Below, one piece after another: positions 1-9,358 of a stretch of DNA of 64,000 nucleotides. The translations under genes were made by a program, and so were the position numbers. Where the stretch lies: contig NZ_CP040094.1 in the NCBI RefSeq assembly GCF_013343235.1, forward strand, positions 2,976,501 through 3,040,500, given 5' to 3'. This DNA is from Nostoc sp. TCL240-02 (GTDB lineage Bacteria > Cyanobacteriota > Cyanobacteriia > Cyanobacteriales > Nostocaceae). The stretch's first letter is position 1. Each line of letters starts with the position of its first letter. The notes under the pieces are model-generated. The model was not told the origin of the DNA, ran no database searches, and saw nothing but the letters and a program-made list of their open reading frames with translations.

Positions 1-1910
1 CTGTACAAACAAAAGTTTTGTCAGGAGAATACGATCGCCGCATTTTAATCTACACGGACGCAGAATTAGATATTGCTAACACTTGGATCAATCCTGACTG
101 GGATGCCGACTATGATTATGCCGGAGCAGTATTACTGACGAAGCGATATCTTTTGGCGAATGAGCTACCACAGGAAGCATTTTTAACTTGTGCGTTATTG
201 ATTGCCTCCGTGGAAACACAAGAGTTTCGATTAACCTGGGCAAAGCAATTTTATGAAGCGATCGCTCGTCGTCAAATATCCTTAGCAACCCCCATTTTAG
301 CGAACTTGCGGATTCCCAATGGTTCGCTAGCCAGCTGTTTCATTACGGCGATGGACGACAATTTAGAAAGCATTTTTGATGGTATTCATGATGCGGCTCG
401 GATTTCTAAAAATGGTGGCGGCGTGGGCGTAAATCTGTCTCGCATTCGGGCTACTGGTAGTTGGGTAATGGGGAAGAAGAACGCCTCTGGTGGCGTGGTT
501 CCCTGGATTAAGTTGTTGAATGATACAGCAGTAGCAGTTAATCAAGGTGGACGCAGAGCAGGTGCTGTCACCGTCAGTCTGGATATTTGGCATTTGGACT
601 TGCCCGAATTTTTGGAAATGCAAACAGAGAATGGGGACGGGCGACGCAAAGCTTATGACGTGTTCCCACAACTGGTTGTCAGTGATGAATTTATGCGGCG
701 AGTAGCAGCAGATGAAGAATGGACATTAGTTGATCCTTATGAGGTACGAACTCGTTTAGGCATTGAATTGGCAAAAGTTTGGGGTGAAGCATTTGAAAAG
801 GCTTATCTTCAAATCGAAGCCAGTTTAGACAGTGAGATTACACTTTACAAACGGGTGAATGCTCGTCTTTTACTTAAACAGGTGATGCGAACCCAGTTAG
901 AAACCGGGATGCCTTACCTGTAGTTTAAAGATACCGCGAACCGAGCTAATCCCAATCAGCATGAGGGCTATATTCCAGGTGGAAATCTGTGCCAAGAATC
1001 GTGGTCAAATGTGAAACCTGGAGAAGAGAGTCATACGTGTAATCTCGTAAGTATTAATCTCGCAAATTTAGAGGATGAGCAGCGACCAGAGATTTGTCAG
1101 ATTTCAGTACGTATATTAGATAACACCATTGAACTCACCTCACCACCCTTTGCTGTCAGTGCCACTCACAACGCCAAATATCGCACAATTGGGGTAGGCT
1201 GTATGGGATTAGCCGACTGGTTAGCAAAACGTCGTCTCACCTATACCCATCTTCAGAAAATAAGCGATTTATTTGAAGATATCGGTTACTATTGCACCGC
1301 AGCATCAATGTACCTTGCTAAGGAACGAGGTGCATATCCTGCTTTTGCGGGTAGTGAATGGAGCAAGGGACATTTAATCGGAGCAAAACCTGTGCAATGG
1401 TTTTTGCAACACGCTAGTCTTCCAGAATGCTTCGCAAAATTGAGTCAGGATATCAAACAACATGGTATTCGCAATTCACATATTACAGCGATCGCACCCA
1501 ATACTTCTTCATCTTTAGTTCAGGGTTGTACAGCCAGTGTTTTACCCGTTTACAGCAAATTCTTTTATGAAAAGTGGGCAAAGGGTTCAGTACCCATCGC
1601 ACCACCTTACATTCGGGATAATCTATGGTTCTATGTCGAAAATAAGACACTAGATCAGAAAAAAGTGGTGCGGGCGATCGCCACAATCCAACAATGGATT
1701 GATACAGGAATTTCAATGGAACTACTGTTTAATCTCAACGCTGGAGTTTATTTCCCCGACGAACCTGAGCGTTCTCTCACCGCTTTTGATATTTTTGAAA
1801 CCCTAATGCTGGCTTGGGAATTGGGTTGTAAAGCAATCTACTATATTCGCACTGTCCAAAAAGATAGTTTCAAAGAATCGAACGAGCAATGTGTTGCTTG
1901 TACAAGCTGA
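1..1910 (+). pseudogene. nrdA: Ribonucleotide reductase large subunit, class I type, 5'-partial, broken by in-frame TAG
   Basis: Large (alpha) subunit that reduces ribonucleotides to deoxyribonucleotides. The reading frame is already open at base 3, so the N-terminus (usual place of the ATP cone) lies outside the window. It runs to a TAG at 921-923 and then continues in the same frame to the TGA at 1908-1910. All catalytic parts can be read: the first redox Cys in SLASCF, the finger-loop NLCQE with the radical Cys and Glu (about 990-1004, just after the TAG), the partner Cys in HTCNLVS, and a C-terminal Cys pair (CVACTS). The stop replaces one residue in the run PYL-stop-FKDTAN, where I expect a sense codon. 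As written the product ends before the active-site Cys, so it should be inactive unless the stop is read through. The nrdB downstream is also destroyed, which supports real decay. Class I versus subclass is inferred. Confidence 0.85.
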
Positions 1911-1938
1911 ACATTAGTCATCAGTAAACAATTATTAA

Positions 1939-2535
1939 TTATCATTCCTCACTGGCAAAGTAAAAACTCTCTCCGAGTTTTACAAAGACACTAGACGAAA
2001 GGATGGAGTCACGTCTTGGTGCAAAGAGTGTGTTTGCGAGTACAAGCAATCATACTATGCAACTGAAAAGGGTAAAGCTGTTGTCAAAGCCTATGTTGAG
2101 CAGAATAAAGAAAAAAAGACTGCTTACAACAGAGAATATCTAAGACAGTACAGGGCAGCTAACTTCAAGAACAAAAGAAAGCTTGAGTTCTGCTTATACA
2201 AAGGAGGACGTTGCGCTCAATGTGGTTTTAATACTACAGAAGACACAATAGCTGCCTTTGATTTTCATCACATTGACGGTTCAGATAAAGAGTACGTTTT
2301 ATCCGATATGTTGATGCTGAAGAAAGATAAAGTGTTTAAAAAACTCGACAAATGTATCTTTTTGTGTTCAAATTGCCACCGGATTTTACATCACAGACAA
2401 TACCGTGCCAAGCTGACCGAAAAGTCGGAAGGTGTAGAGACTATCGAAAGGCAAGCCAAGGTTTGCAGTAGAGTAAGCAGTAAGCGATTGACTGTCGAAG
2501 CGGGGGACTCTTTTAATCAGAGGATGATGATATAG
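1939..2535 (+). pseudogene. HNH homing endonuclease of the intron, N-terminally truncated
   Basis: The frame is open from just after a TAA at 1936-1938 to the TAG at 2533-2535, but has no ATG, GTG or TTG near its beginning; the first ATG codons fall late, after 2300. The encoded chain starts inside what is normally a Cys-rich N-terminus (TGKVKTLSEFYKD, then WCKECVCEY), so the preceding zinc-ribbon Cys pair is lost. The nuclease core is intact: CAQCG, then FDFHHIDG, then CSNCHRILHH, the pattern of a Cys-rich HNH homing endonuclease. Its C-terminal codons run into the intron R and S segments, as is common for intron-encoded nucleases. It once mobilised the intron into intronless nrdB alleles (family knowledge). 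With no start codon it is probably not made. Confidence 0.75.
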
Positions 2536-2607
2536 TCCGATCTACATAGTGATATGTAGCAGCTTGAAAAGCGGGCAGGGTGTAGCGAACTTTGCTGAAC
2601 ACAAATG
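1939..2607 (+). other. 3' remnant of a group I intron, formerly inside nrdB
   Basis: The 3' catalytic core of a group I intron is recognisable. An R-like segment GGTGTAGAGACTATCG (2431-2446) carries GACTAT (2439-2444), which pairs perfectly with ATAGTC (2532-2537) of an S-like segment GATATAGTCCGA, making P7. Straight after comes a perfect 7-bp hairpin, CTACATA (2542-2548) with TATGTAG (2553-2559), closed by a GTGA (GNRA-type) loop, fitting P9. The nrdB exon resumes at about 2608, so the terminal intron G is probably 2607. The 5' splice site, P1 to P6 and the upstream nrdB exon are missing: only about 28 bases separate the nrdA stop from the start of this segment. It therefore looks like a deletion relic that cannot splice. 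The exact ends are inferred. Confidence 0.7.
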
Positions 2608-2847
2608 ACCTGAAAAAATAGACATTACTCAAGATGTGACAGATTACGTCAATCTCACACCTGGAGAACGACGTGCATTTGATGGCATCCTTAGCTACCT
2701 GACGTTTCTCGATTCAGTGCAAACCTGTAATGTGCCTCACATTAAAAACAGCGTGACTGCACCAGAAATCGCGCTGTGCATGGCAGAACAAATTTCCCAA
2801 GAAGCAATGCACAATCAATCTTATCAATACATTATTGAGACGGTGGT
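2608..2847 (+). pseudogene. nrdB: Ribonucleotide reductase small subunit, internal exon fragment
   Basis: The frame PEKIDITQDVTDY through PGERRAFDGILSYLTFLD to EQISQEAMHNQSYQYI matches the N-terminal third of an RNR beta subunit. The helix with the SxEAMHxxSY-type iron ligands is recognisable: the E and H of QEAMHNQSY. Both ends are cut. Upstream is the intron relic, so the first exon is gone. Downstream, after ETVV (about 2843), the sequence turns into the reversed 3' part of a restriction-modification gene. About 75 residues remain of a protein normally near 330-380, and the later iron ligands are missing. This is a junction of two broken genes, so the product cannot be a working radical-generating subunit. 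Confidence 0.85.
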
Positions 2848-3698
2848 TCTAACCGAATATCATCCTTAAAAACTTCAGTGTCTTTTTTACGCCCTTCCTC
2901 ATAAAGAGCTTTAATGCGATCGCTTAACTCCTCATTTTATCGTTTTTTCCTTTTGGCAGCATTTTCTTCTTCATTTTCGCTGATACTAAATAATTGAAAA
3001 TCATAGGGACTTCCTTTTTTACGCGGTTTTTTCTCATCCCATATCTTACAAAAAATCAGCTTATCTAGTTCGTCAAATGCACTAGAAGGATTAAGTTCAC
3101 CACCGCCCCAAAGCGATTGATGCGCTTGCTTAAATCGACGAGTTAATTCATCTTCAGCAACAATCTCTAACTCAAATAACTTCTGTCCATTAGAAGATCC
3201 GCCGCCCTTGGCATACTTATATCTTGCAAGTTTATCAACACCATACTGAGGAATATCAGTAATTGCAATACGCTCTTTCGGCCTTTCTGTCGGAACTTGA
3301 TAATACTGATCCTTAATCCCCGAAGTCACCCAAACATATTTCGCACCCTCAGCCACAGCATAGCTAAAAGCCTGTTCAACTGCCTGAGTAAATTCTAATT
3401 CTGAGATTTCCTGTTTTTTGCACTCAACAACAATATGAGGCGATAAACATTGATCGTCGTTGTAAACAATAATATCCGCTTCCTTAACAGTACTTCCCAT
3501 CGTTACAGGCACAAATAGCCGCAGCCGCTTTGGGTCATAGCCATAGATCAAAATCAACTTAAGAAAAGTCTCCGCCTGTACTTGCTCTTCAGGCTTTTCA
3601 AAGTTTCTTTTCTTTTTTTGATGAACATAAGTGATATACTTTTGCTCATCATCAAATTTGATTAAATCTTTAGCTAATCCTTGCGATATCAGGGACAT
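2848..3698 (-). pseudogene. Restriction-modification protein (HsdR-N-like plus start of N6-adenine methylase), nonsense and truncated
   Basis: ATG at 3696-3698. Residues about 20-130 resemble a type I restriction N-terminal nuclease-like domain: the run ADIIVYND followed by HIVVECKK is a PD-(D/E)xK-like D...ExK pattern. From about residue 190 the chain (QSLWGGGELNPSSAFDELDKLIFCKIWDEK) is the N-terminal helical region seen in type I/II N6-adenine methylases. A TAA at 2937-2939 stops the frame at 253 residues, yet the same frame continues beyond it with NEELSDRIKALYEEGRKK up to the junction with nrdB at about 2847. So there is one nonsense mutation and then a deletion of the whole methylase catalytic part (no NPPF motif). 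It belongs with the other debris of this locus. Confidence 0.7.
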
Positions 3699-3773
3699 TC
3701 GTACTTTTCCAAGTCAAGAGTTGTTTGATACAGCATACGCTATCAAGGCATTCAAATAAACCAAAAGCGATTA

Positions 3774-3888
3774 GAAATCGCGGCTACACAAACAAACGCG
3801 AATAGCGTCTTGCAAAGAAGTCCGCCTACGCGGACTCTAGGAATTTGAAACCCACGGAGGTCGGTTTTGTCTGTATAGCCGCGAATTC
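3774..3888. repeat. MITE-like imperfect inverted repeat
   Basis: The arms at 3774-3796 and 3866-3888 are imperfect reverse complements (about 19 of 23 positions), both containing the core GCGGCTA or TAGCCGC. The interior includes a direct GAAGTCCGCCTACGCGGACT hairpin-like stretch. The block sits in the 447-base gene-free interval 3699-4145, whose remaining sequence is AT-rich with nothing else recognisable. No target duplication was found. Confidence 0.55.
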
Positions 3889-4145
3889 CATTCGCTAGGG
3901 CAGGTATTTTTACTGGCACAGCGCGATCGCATAACTTTAAATCTGGTTTCTGATTATCTCTGCTATTATACCTGCGATAGTTTAGTTAGATAAAAATTAA
4001 AATTCTCCAAACCAATAATTAAATTGATTTGGAGAATAATAGTGTTCTAGTGTAAAAAAAGAGGTTAATTTCAGTAATGTAATTGAAGTATAACAATCAG
4101 TTGTAAAGATAAAAGGTAAATATCGGGTAGAAATCGGGTATTTTC

Positions 4146-4847
4146 CTAAAGCTGCTTTAAGCGATAGCCTAGTCCATGAACTGTCTCAATAAAATCATCG
4201 GCAGCACCTACGTCTTTAAGTTTATACCGTAAACTTTTAATGTGAGACTTAACAGTTTCTTCGCTCGGAGGGTCATCAAGTGACCAAATGCGTTCAATAA
4301 TGCCGGCTCGACTTAGCACCCGCCGACCGCTAGAAACCATTAGTTCTAAAAGAGCAAATTCTTTAGGTGTTAGATGTAAAGGCTGGTCAGCATAAGTGAC
4401 TTCATAAGTACTGGAATTTAAACGCAAACTACCCCAACCAAAATCTGAAGAAGATGTTGCGGCACTATTGCGGCGCAACAGGGCGCGAACACGAGCCATT
4501 AACTCTGGCATTTCAAAAGGTTTGACCATATAATCATCTGCGCCAGCATCCAACCCAGTAATTTTGTCACCAAGGGTATCGCGTGCTGTTAACATGAGTA
4601 CAGGTATTGCAATGTTGCGCGATAAGGTATGCTTTGATGTAGGCGATCGCAACCGTTGACAAAAACTCAAACCATCTAACTTGGGTAAAGTAATATCTAG
4701 TACCACCAAATTATATTCCAACACTTTAATACAATCCCATGCTTCCTCTCCATCTTGGGCTATATCTACCACATATTGACGGTCAGTCAGAGCTTCCATT
4801 AGCATCTCTGCTAGCTGAACATCATCTTCGACTACCAAAATACGCAT
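4146..4847 (-). CDS. OmpR/PhoB-family response regulator
   Basis: Two-component transcription factor of 233 residues. The receiver domain (about 1-120) has the acidic pair EDD near residue 7, the phospho-acceptor Asp in VVLDITLPKLDG (about residue 52), a conserved Thr in MLTARD and the Lys in MVKPFE. A winged-helix output domain follows (about 130-230, with LTPKEFALLELM and the recognition segment VKSHIKSLRYKLKD). ATG start at 4845-4847. It resembles the cyanobacterial ManR/RppA group in size and layout, but no histidine kinase lies next to it, so the signal and targets cannot be read from here. It is followed on the same strand by nothing close, and preceded (4848-4915) by an AT-rich stretch. 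Confidence 0.9.
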   Translation of the reverse strand: MRILVVEDDVQLAEMLMEALTDRQYVVDIAQDGEEAWDCIKVLEYNLVVLDITLPKLDGLSFCQRLRSPTSKHTLSRNIAIPVLMLTARDTLGDKITGLDAGADDYMVKPFEMPELMARVRALLRRNSAATSSSDFGWGSLRLNSSTYEVTYADQPLHLTPKEFALLELMVSSGRRVLSRAGIIERIWSLDDPPSEETVKSHIKSLRYKLKDVGAADDFIETVHGLGYRLKQL

Positions 4848-4915
4848 TGTGATAATATTTCTATATTAAAAAATAGATAATACTATATTTTTTAGAAAAA
4901 TAACTTTTGAAAAGG

Positions 4916-6238
4916 CTAGTTTCTAAATATAATTTCATTCCGACTGTCTACACCGATTTGAGGTAAAGAGTTCATCGCTAAGTGAGGAGTTAGGATACTA
5001 GGAACTACTTGAGGTAGTTGCAACTGTTTCATCAAATTTTGCAACAGTTTATCTTGCTCAGAACGGAAACCTGCTGGGTTTGTGCCACGGTTGAGGATTG
5101 CAAACCAGACCAAACCGCGATCGCGTGTGGGCATCACACCAGCTAAACTACTAACATCATGCAATGTCCCAGTTTTAATTACAGTCGCAACAGGAATATG
5201 TCTGCGGTGAATTGTCCCCCGATGATCCAACCCGGAAGTGAGAAATAAGTCAGCCAAATTCATCTGATGAGCGACTGCTTCCCGCTCTAGCGCCATGAAC
5301 ATTGCACAAATTGCTCTAGGAGAAATGCGATTTTCTGGGCCTAGTCCAGAACCATTGATTAATTGAATTTCTGACTGTGGTACTCCAGCCAGATTAGCGG
5401 CTGTTGATTGGACTACACTAAAACCTCCCACTGATTCTGCTAGCATCTCTGCCATATCATTATTACTAAAAACGTTCATCTCCTTGATCAATTGTTGTAA
5501 AGGCAAAGACCGATGACGGACTAATAAGTTTTGTTGGAGAGTGGATTGTAAATTTACTTTAACAGTACCCGTAATTATGACTTGTGGCTTTGGTGTTCCC
5601 TTGGGCATAGTTGAGTATTGGAAAATAACAGAGCGGTTCCATCTGGCATAATTTAGTGCTTGTTTGAGCATTTGACCTGCCAAGAATGGATAACGCTGAA
5701 AATTCATGGCGAAGTTACCAGTAATTACCAAATTTCCTTTTACTTGTTTGATGCCTATTTGATTGAGAGTATTTCCTAAAGCTATTCCTTCCTGCCAAAC
5801 AAACATTGGATCTCCACCACCAGCTATGACTAAATCACCTTCCAATACCCCATTTACTACTGGCCCAGTGGCACTTACCAAAGTCTCAAATTGGTGGTCT
5901 GGTCCCCAGGTTTTGAAAGCAACTAATGAGGTAGCAATTTTGGTTAAAGACGCAGCTGGCAGAGGTGTTGTACCTTGGTGATTAGCCATAAGTATTGGCC
6001 CTGACTGTATCCAAATCCCTTGGTTTTCTTTCAAATTCTGTGCTATCAGTTTTGATGTTATTAGCTTCTGAAGATATTCTTGCACTGTAGTGTTTCCAGA
6101 TGGATTCGGATCTGAGGCAAGAACCAAGCTAGGACTAATTTGCCAAGCTAGTGCATCTAAAGCATCTAAATAATTGATTTGGATTCCAGCTTTTCCGAGC
6201 CACAGGCTTACTAAGCCTGAACCTAATAACTCAAGCAT
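4916..6238 (-). CDS. dacB: D-alanyl-D-alanine carboxypeptidase / endopeptidase, S13 family (PBP4-like)
   Basis: Peptidoglycan-trimming penicillin-binding protein of 440 residues, acting outside the inner membrane. The three active-site motifs are visible in order: SLTK (in AASLTKIATSL), SNND (SxN motif, in VFSNNDMAEML) and KTG (in VIKTGTLHDVSS). The long insertion between the first and second motifs is typical of the S13 family. The N-terminus (ELLGSGLVSLWLG) is a hydrophobic stretch that could act as a signal or anchor. Start ATG 6236-6238 is supported by GAGAGG about 9 bases upstream. It lies in line with the response regulator on the same strand with 68 bases between, so the two could share transcription. 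The symbol is by family; other S13 names are possible. Confidence 0.88.
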   Translation of the reverse strand: MLELLGSGLVSLWLGKAGIQINYLDALDALAWQISPSLVLASDPNPSGNTTVQEYLQKLITSKLIAQNLKENQGIWIQSGPILMANHQGTTPLPAASLTKIATSLVAFKTWGPDHQFETLVSATGPVVNGVLEGDLVIAGGGDPMFVWQEGIALGNTLNQIGIKQVKGNLVITGNFAMNFQRYPFLAGQMLKQALNYARWNRSVIFQYSTMPKGTPKPQVIITGTVKVNLQSTLQQNLLVRHRSLPLQQLIKEMNVFSNNDMAEMLAESVGGFSVVQSTAANLAGVPQSEIQLINGSGLGPENRISPRAICAMFMALEREAVAHQMNLADLFLTSGLDHRGTIHRRHIPVATVIKTGTLHDVSSLAGVMPTRDRGLVWFAILNRGTNPAGFRSEQDKLLQNLMKQLQLPQVVPSILTPHLAMNSLPQIGVDSRNEIIFRN

Positions 6239-6810
6239 AATTTATTCCTCTCTAATATGGGATTACGTTATTTGCTATGCTAAATTTTTTTGTCTTATAA
6301 TTCGGCTTTTCAATTCTTATGAATCAGCCTTATCAATAAGATGCCAACAGTCAGGAATTTTTACTTGTATTTACTTCACCAGCTTCACTGCAAGCTGTAC
6401 TTGAGACTATAAAAAAGAGCATATCTGATCAAATGTAGAGAATATCTGTTAAGAAAACATCCACAAGATAGCAGCCATTTGTGACATATTTATGACAGAG
6501 TTATGACCAAGTTATGGCATAAATGTGATTTTCAAAAAACTACTATATTTGGCTGGCTTTACAGTAGTTTATCTGGTTATATATCTGTTTTATAAATTTG
6601 ATAAAAAACTATTAGAATAGACTATAAATAATTTGTCATTTTGATAAGTTTTTCAATGCTTAATATATACAATATAATTAAAAAATTTTATTAAATTAAT
6701 AAGAAAAAATATTTGTTTTTATAAATGAAAAAATCTAAAGTAAAAGCAACTAACCAGTGTGAAACTAATCGGTGTTTTTACCCATAAAACCAAATAGTGG
6801 AGAATAAACC
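6239..6810. other. Gene-free, AT-rich interval between divergent genes
   Basis: 572 bases, strongly AT-rich, lying between the start of the S13 carboxypeptidase (leftward) and the TauE-like gene (rightward), so it must hold the promoters of both. I see no RNA gene, inverted repeat or conserved operator that I can name. Short reading frames here have no support. Confidence 0.5.
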
Positions 6811-7647
6811 TTGAATACTCTGGATTTTTCGCTATTAATATGGTTTGGCTCTTTGAGCGCTGGATTTTTAGGAGCTTTAACAGGCTTGGGTGGTGGCGTA
6901 GTAATTGTTCCTTTCTTATCTGTAGTTTGTAGAGTGGATCTCCACTATGCTATTGGTGCTTCTTTAGTATCTGTGATTGCTACATCTAGTGGAGCAGCTT
7001 CTGCTTATGTAAAGGAAGGTTACACTAATATGCGGCTAGGGATGTTCCTAGAAATAGCGACAACCTTTGGCGCTGTAGCTGGAGCGGTTGTGGCAGCGAA
7101 GATTTCTACTGGAACGATCGCTATTGTGTTTGGGATTGTTTTACTTTATAGTGCGTACCTATCTCGTAAACCCTACTCCGAAAACATCGATAATTTACCG
7201 CCAGATCCCTTGGCAACACGCTTGAAGTTAAATAGTACTTATCCAACTTCTACGGGAGAACAATCTTACAACGTGCATGGTGTTCCCTTTGGATTTGGGC
7301 TAATGTTTATAGCTGGTGTACTTTCCGGCTTGCTAGGTATTGGTTCGGGAGCGCTCAAGGTGCTGGCAATGGATCAAATAATGCATATTCCATTCAAAGT
7401 TTCCACAACTACCAGCAATTTCATGATTGGAGTAACAGCAGCAGCTAGTGCGGGAATATATCTAAACCGAGGTTATATCGACCCCGGATTAGCAATGCCA
7501 GTAATGTTGGGAGTACTGTGTGGTGCTGTATTGGGGGCGCGAGTACTTGTCAGAGCCAGGGTACAACTTTTGCGGAATATTTTCAATGGTGTGATTTTGG
7601 TACTGGCGCTGGAAATGATCTACAAAGGTCTAACTGGGAGGCTTTAA
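6811..7647 (+). CDS. TauE/SafE-family membrane exporter (sulfite/organosulfonate type)
   Basis: Integral membrane protein of 278 residues, family formerly DUF81. Hydrophobic helices run through both halves, and the twofold motif of the family is visible: GALTGLGGGVVIVPFL near the N-terminus and GVLSGLLGIGSGALKVLA in the second half. Start is TTG at 6811-6813, chosen because GGAG lies about 8 bases upstream and the next ATG would remove the first helix. Members move small anions such as sulfite or sulfoacetate across the inner membrane; the substrate here is unknown. The downstream DUF1634 gene starts one base after this stop, so they are almost certainly one operon and may form one transporter. 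Confidence 0.88.
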   Translation: MNTLDFSLLIWFGSLSAGFLGALTGLGGGVVIVPFLSVVCRVDLHYAIGASLVSVIATSSGAASAYVKEGYTNMRLGMFLEIATTFGAVAGAVVAAKISTGTIAIVFGIVLLYSAYLSRKPYSENIDNLPPDPLATRLKLNSTYPTSTGEQSYNVHGVPFGFGLMFIAGVLSGLLGIGSGALKVLAMDQIMHIPFKVSTTTSNFMIGVTAAASAGIYLNRGYIDPGLAMPVMLGVLCGAVLGARVLVRARVQLLRNIFNGVILVLALEMIYKGLTGRL

Positions 7648-7648
7648 A

Positions 7649-8038
7649 ATGGTTCTAAACAGACGTACTAAGTTTGAGCAGCGATTTGAGCAATTTATTG
7701 GCAATCTGTTAAGAGTCGGGGTCATCCTTACTACTGTTCTGGTTCTAACGGGTGGAATTTTGTACTTAATTCGCCACGGGACTGAGGTTCCTAATTACCA
7801 GTTCTTTCGGGGAGAACCAGCAGAATTTCGCACTCCAGCCGGGGTAAAAACATCAATATTATCAGGTCGTAACCGAGGCATTATTCAACTAGGACTACTG
7901 CTACTGATTGCTACTCCAGTTATGAGAGTGGTTTTTTCTCTGTTAGCCTTTGTTCGACTAAAAGATTATACGTATGTGATTGTGACTCTAATTGTACTAG
8001 CTGGGCTGATTTACAGTCTCATTGGAGAAAATTCTTAG
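7649..8038 (+). CDS. DUF1634-family small membrane protein
   Basis: 129 residues with three predicted membrane helices (about 20-42, 78-98 and 103-125) and a short outside loop after the first. This is the family that habitually follows TauE/SafE-like exporters, and here its ATG lies only one base after the exporter's stop codon. It probably acts as an accessory subunit of that exporter; this is inferred from the coupling, since the biochemical role of the family is not established. Confidence 0.85.
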   Translation: MVLNRRTKFEQRFEQFIGNLLRVGVILTTVLVLTGGILYLIRHGTEVPNYQFFRGEPAEFRTPAGVKTSILSGRNRGIIQLGLLLLIATPVMRVVFSLLAFVRLKDYTYVIVTLIVLAGLIYSLIGENS

Positions 8039-8200
8039 ATAGGTCTAAGTTGGCTTAGTATTACTTATGTTACTTCTTGTATAAAGAATACATACTCCTG
8101 TCTCTCTTATGACAAAATCATCAAATGCCCAAACCCAAGTATTAAAGGATCATTGTGCTTTAGATGCATTTGCTCTAGCGATCGTAAGCGGATACTCAAT

Positions 8201-9152
8201 AGACCTCTTGCAAAAATATTTTATGGTATGATGTTGGATTTTGTCGCTTGAATCAATACTACTTATGCGATATGAGCAAACAAAAAAGTTATCGAATCGG
8301 CAGTTCAAACGTTTGGTCGGGGTGCAACGACGTACTTTCGATGAGATGGTTAAGGTGTTAGAACATACAACCAGTTTTAAGCAAACACGAGGTTATCCGA
8401 ACAAGCTAGGCTTGGAAGACCAAGCTTTGGTTTGCCTACAGTATTGGAGAGAATATCGGACTTACTTCCAGATTGCTAGTGACTGGCAAGTATCCTAAAT
8501 CTTCGGTTTGCCGCATAGTACATTGGGTTGAAAGCACATTAATCAGTTCTGGAAAATTCCGTTTAGAAGGAAAAAAGTCCTTGTTGATCTCATCACAGAA
8601 ACCAAAAACAGCTGTGATGGATGTAACAGAGAGTCAAATTGAACGTCCGAAACACGGGCAAAAACGCTTTTATAGTGGTAAACAAAAACGGCATACTCTC
8701 AAATCTCAATTGATAATTGACCTAACAACCCAAGAAATTCGTTGTATTGTAAACGGTTCTGGTCGCAAACATGACTACAAACTATTTCTATTTATAGAGA
8801 GTAAGGTTCGTTTTCACTCCGAAACCGAAAGCTTAGAAGACAGTGGCTACCAAGGAATTTCTAAACTACACACTAATAGTCACTTACCTCAAAAGAAACC
8901 TAAAGGAGGTAAGTTAACCAAGGAACAAAAGCGATCCAACCGCGCTTTAGCGAGTCGTCGAGTAGTGATTGAACTTGTTTAAAAGTTTTTCTGATTTTAA
9001 GTCAGCGCTACCGCAATCGTCGGAAACGTAATGGAAGAGCGCTGTCATTTAATTGCTGGGATTTATAATTACGAAATTCAAAAAGAAGCCTAAATTTCTT
9101 TTGGATTTAGTCAACCCTCTACCATACCACAAAACTTTTTTGCAAGAGGTCT
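8201..9152 (+). mobile_element. IS5-type insertion sequence, 952 bp, with terminal inverted repeats and AAT target duplication
   Basis: The left end AGACCTCTTGCAAAAATATT (8201-8220) is matched by the right end, which in reverse reads AGACCTCTTGCAAAAAAGTT (9152 back to 9133); similarity continues for some 30 bases into TGGTATG. The flanks carry a direct AAT repeat (8198-8200 and 9153-9155), and excision restores a host reading frame, which confirms the ends. One transposase gene fills the inside. The family is assigned from the transposase (DDE_Tnp_4-like). Confidence 0.85.
8241..9092 (+). pseudogene. IS5-type transposase, frameshifted
   Basis: DDE transposase of the IS5 type broken in at least two places. 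The first piece (8241-8498) holds the N-terminal helix-turn-helix region (SNRQFKRLVGVQRRTF...YFQIASDWQVS). It hits a TAA, but skipping one base (TCC-T-AAA) continues the protein as KSSVCRIVHWVES... (to 8982), with the DDE domain including VMDVTES, RKHDYKLF and EDSGYQG. After VVIEL the frame is lost again, although the last residues (RCHLIAGIYNYEIQKEA) can be read to 9092 in another frame. IS5 relatives of this type normally use one frame, and the second lesion argues against programmed frameshifting. The element probably cannot move itself. Confidence 0.8.
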
Positions 9153-9358
9153 AATTTATGCCAAGTTGTTAGGCACATACCTGATGCTAACAGCTTTTGG
9201 AACTTCACTCACGGCAGGTTATATCCTGTGGTCGTTCCATGATTACTTTATGCGATCGCGACAAGTAGATTTGGATAACTGGACGAGTGCGTTAAGTGAA
9301 AGTGTTGCAGATGCACTAGAAGAAAAAGATATTAAACAAGTAAATGTTGTGTCAGGAA

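Noticed and set aside
921..923. Intein or intron boundary in nrdA
   Set aside because: The frame and the protein continue directly after the TAG with no inserted sequence, so it is a simple stop.
8460..8510. Programmed ribosomal frameshift in the IS5-type transposase
   Set aside because: There is no slippery heptamer at the junction, and a second lesion near the C-terminus indicates plain decay.
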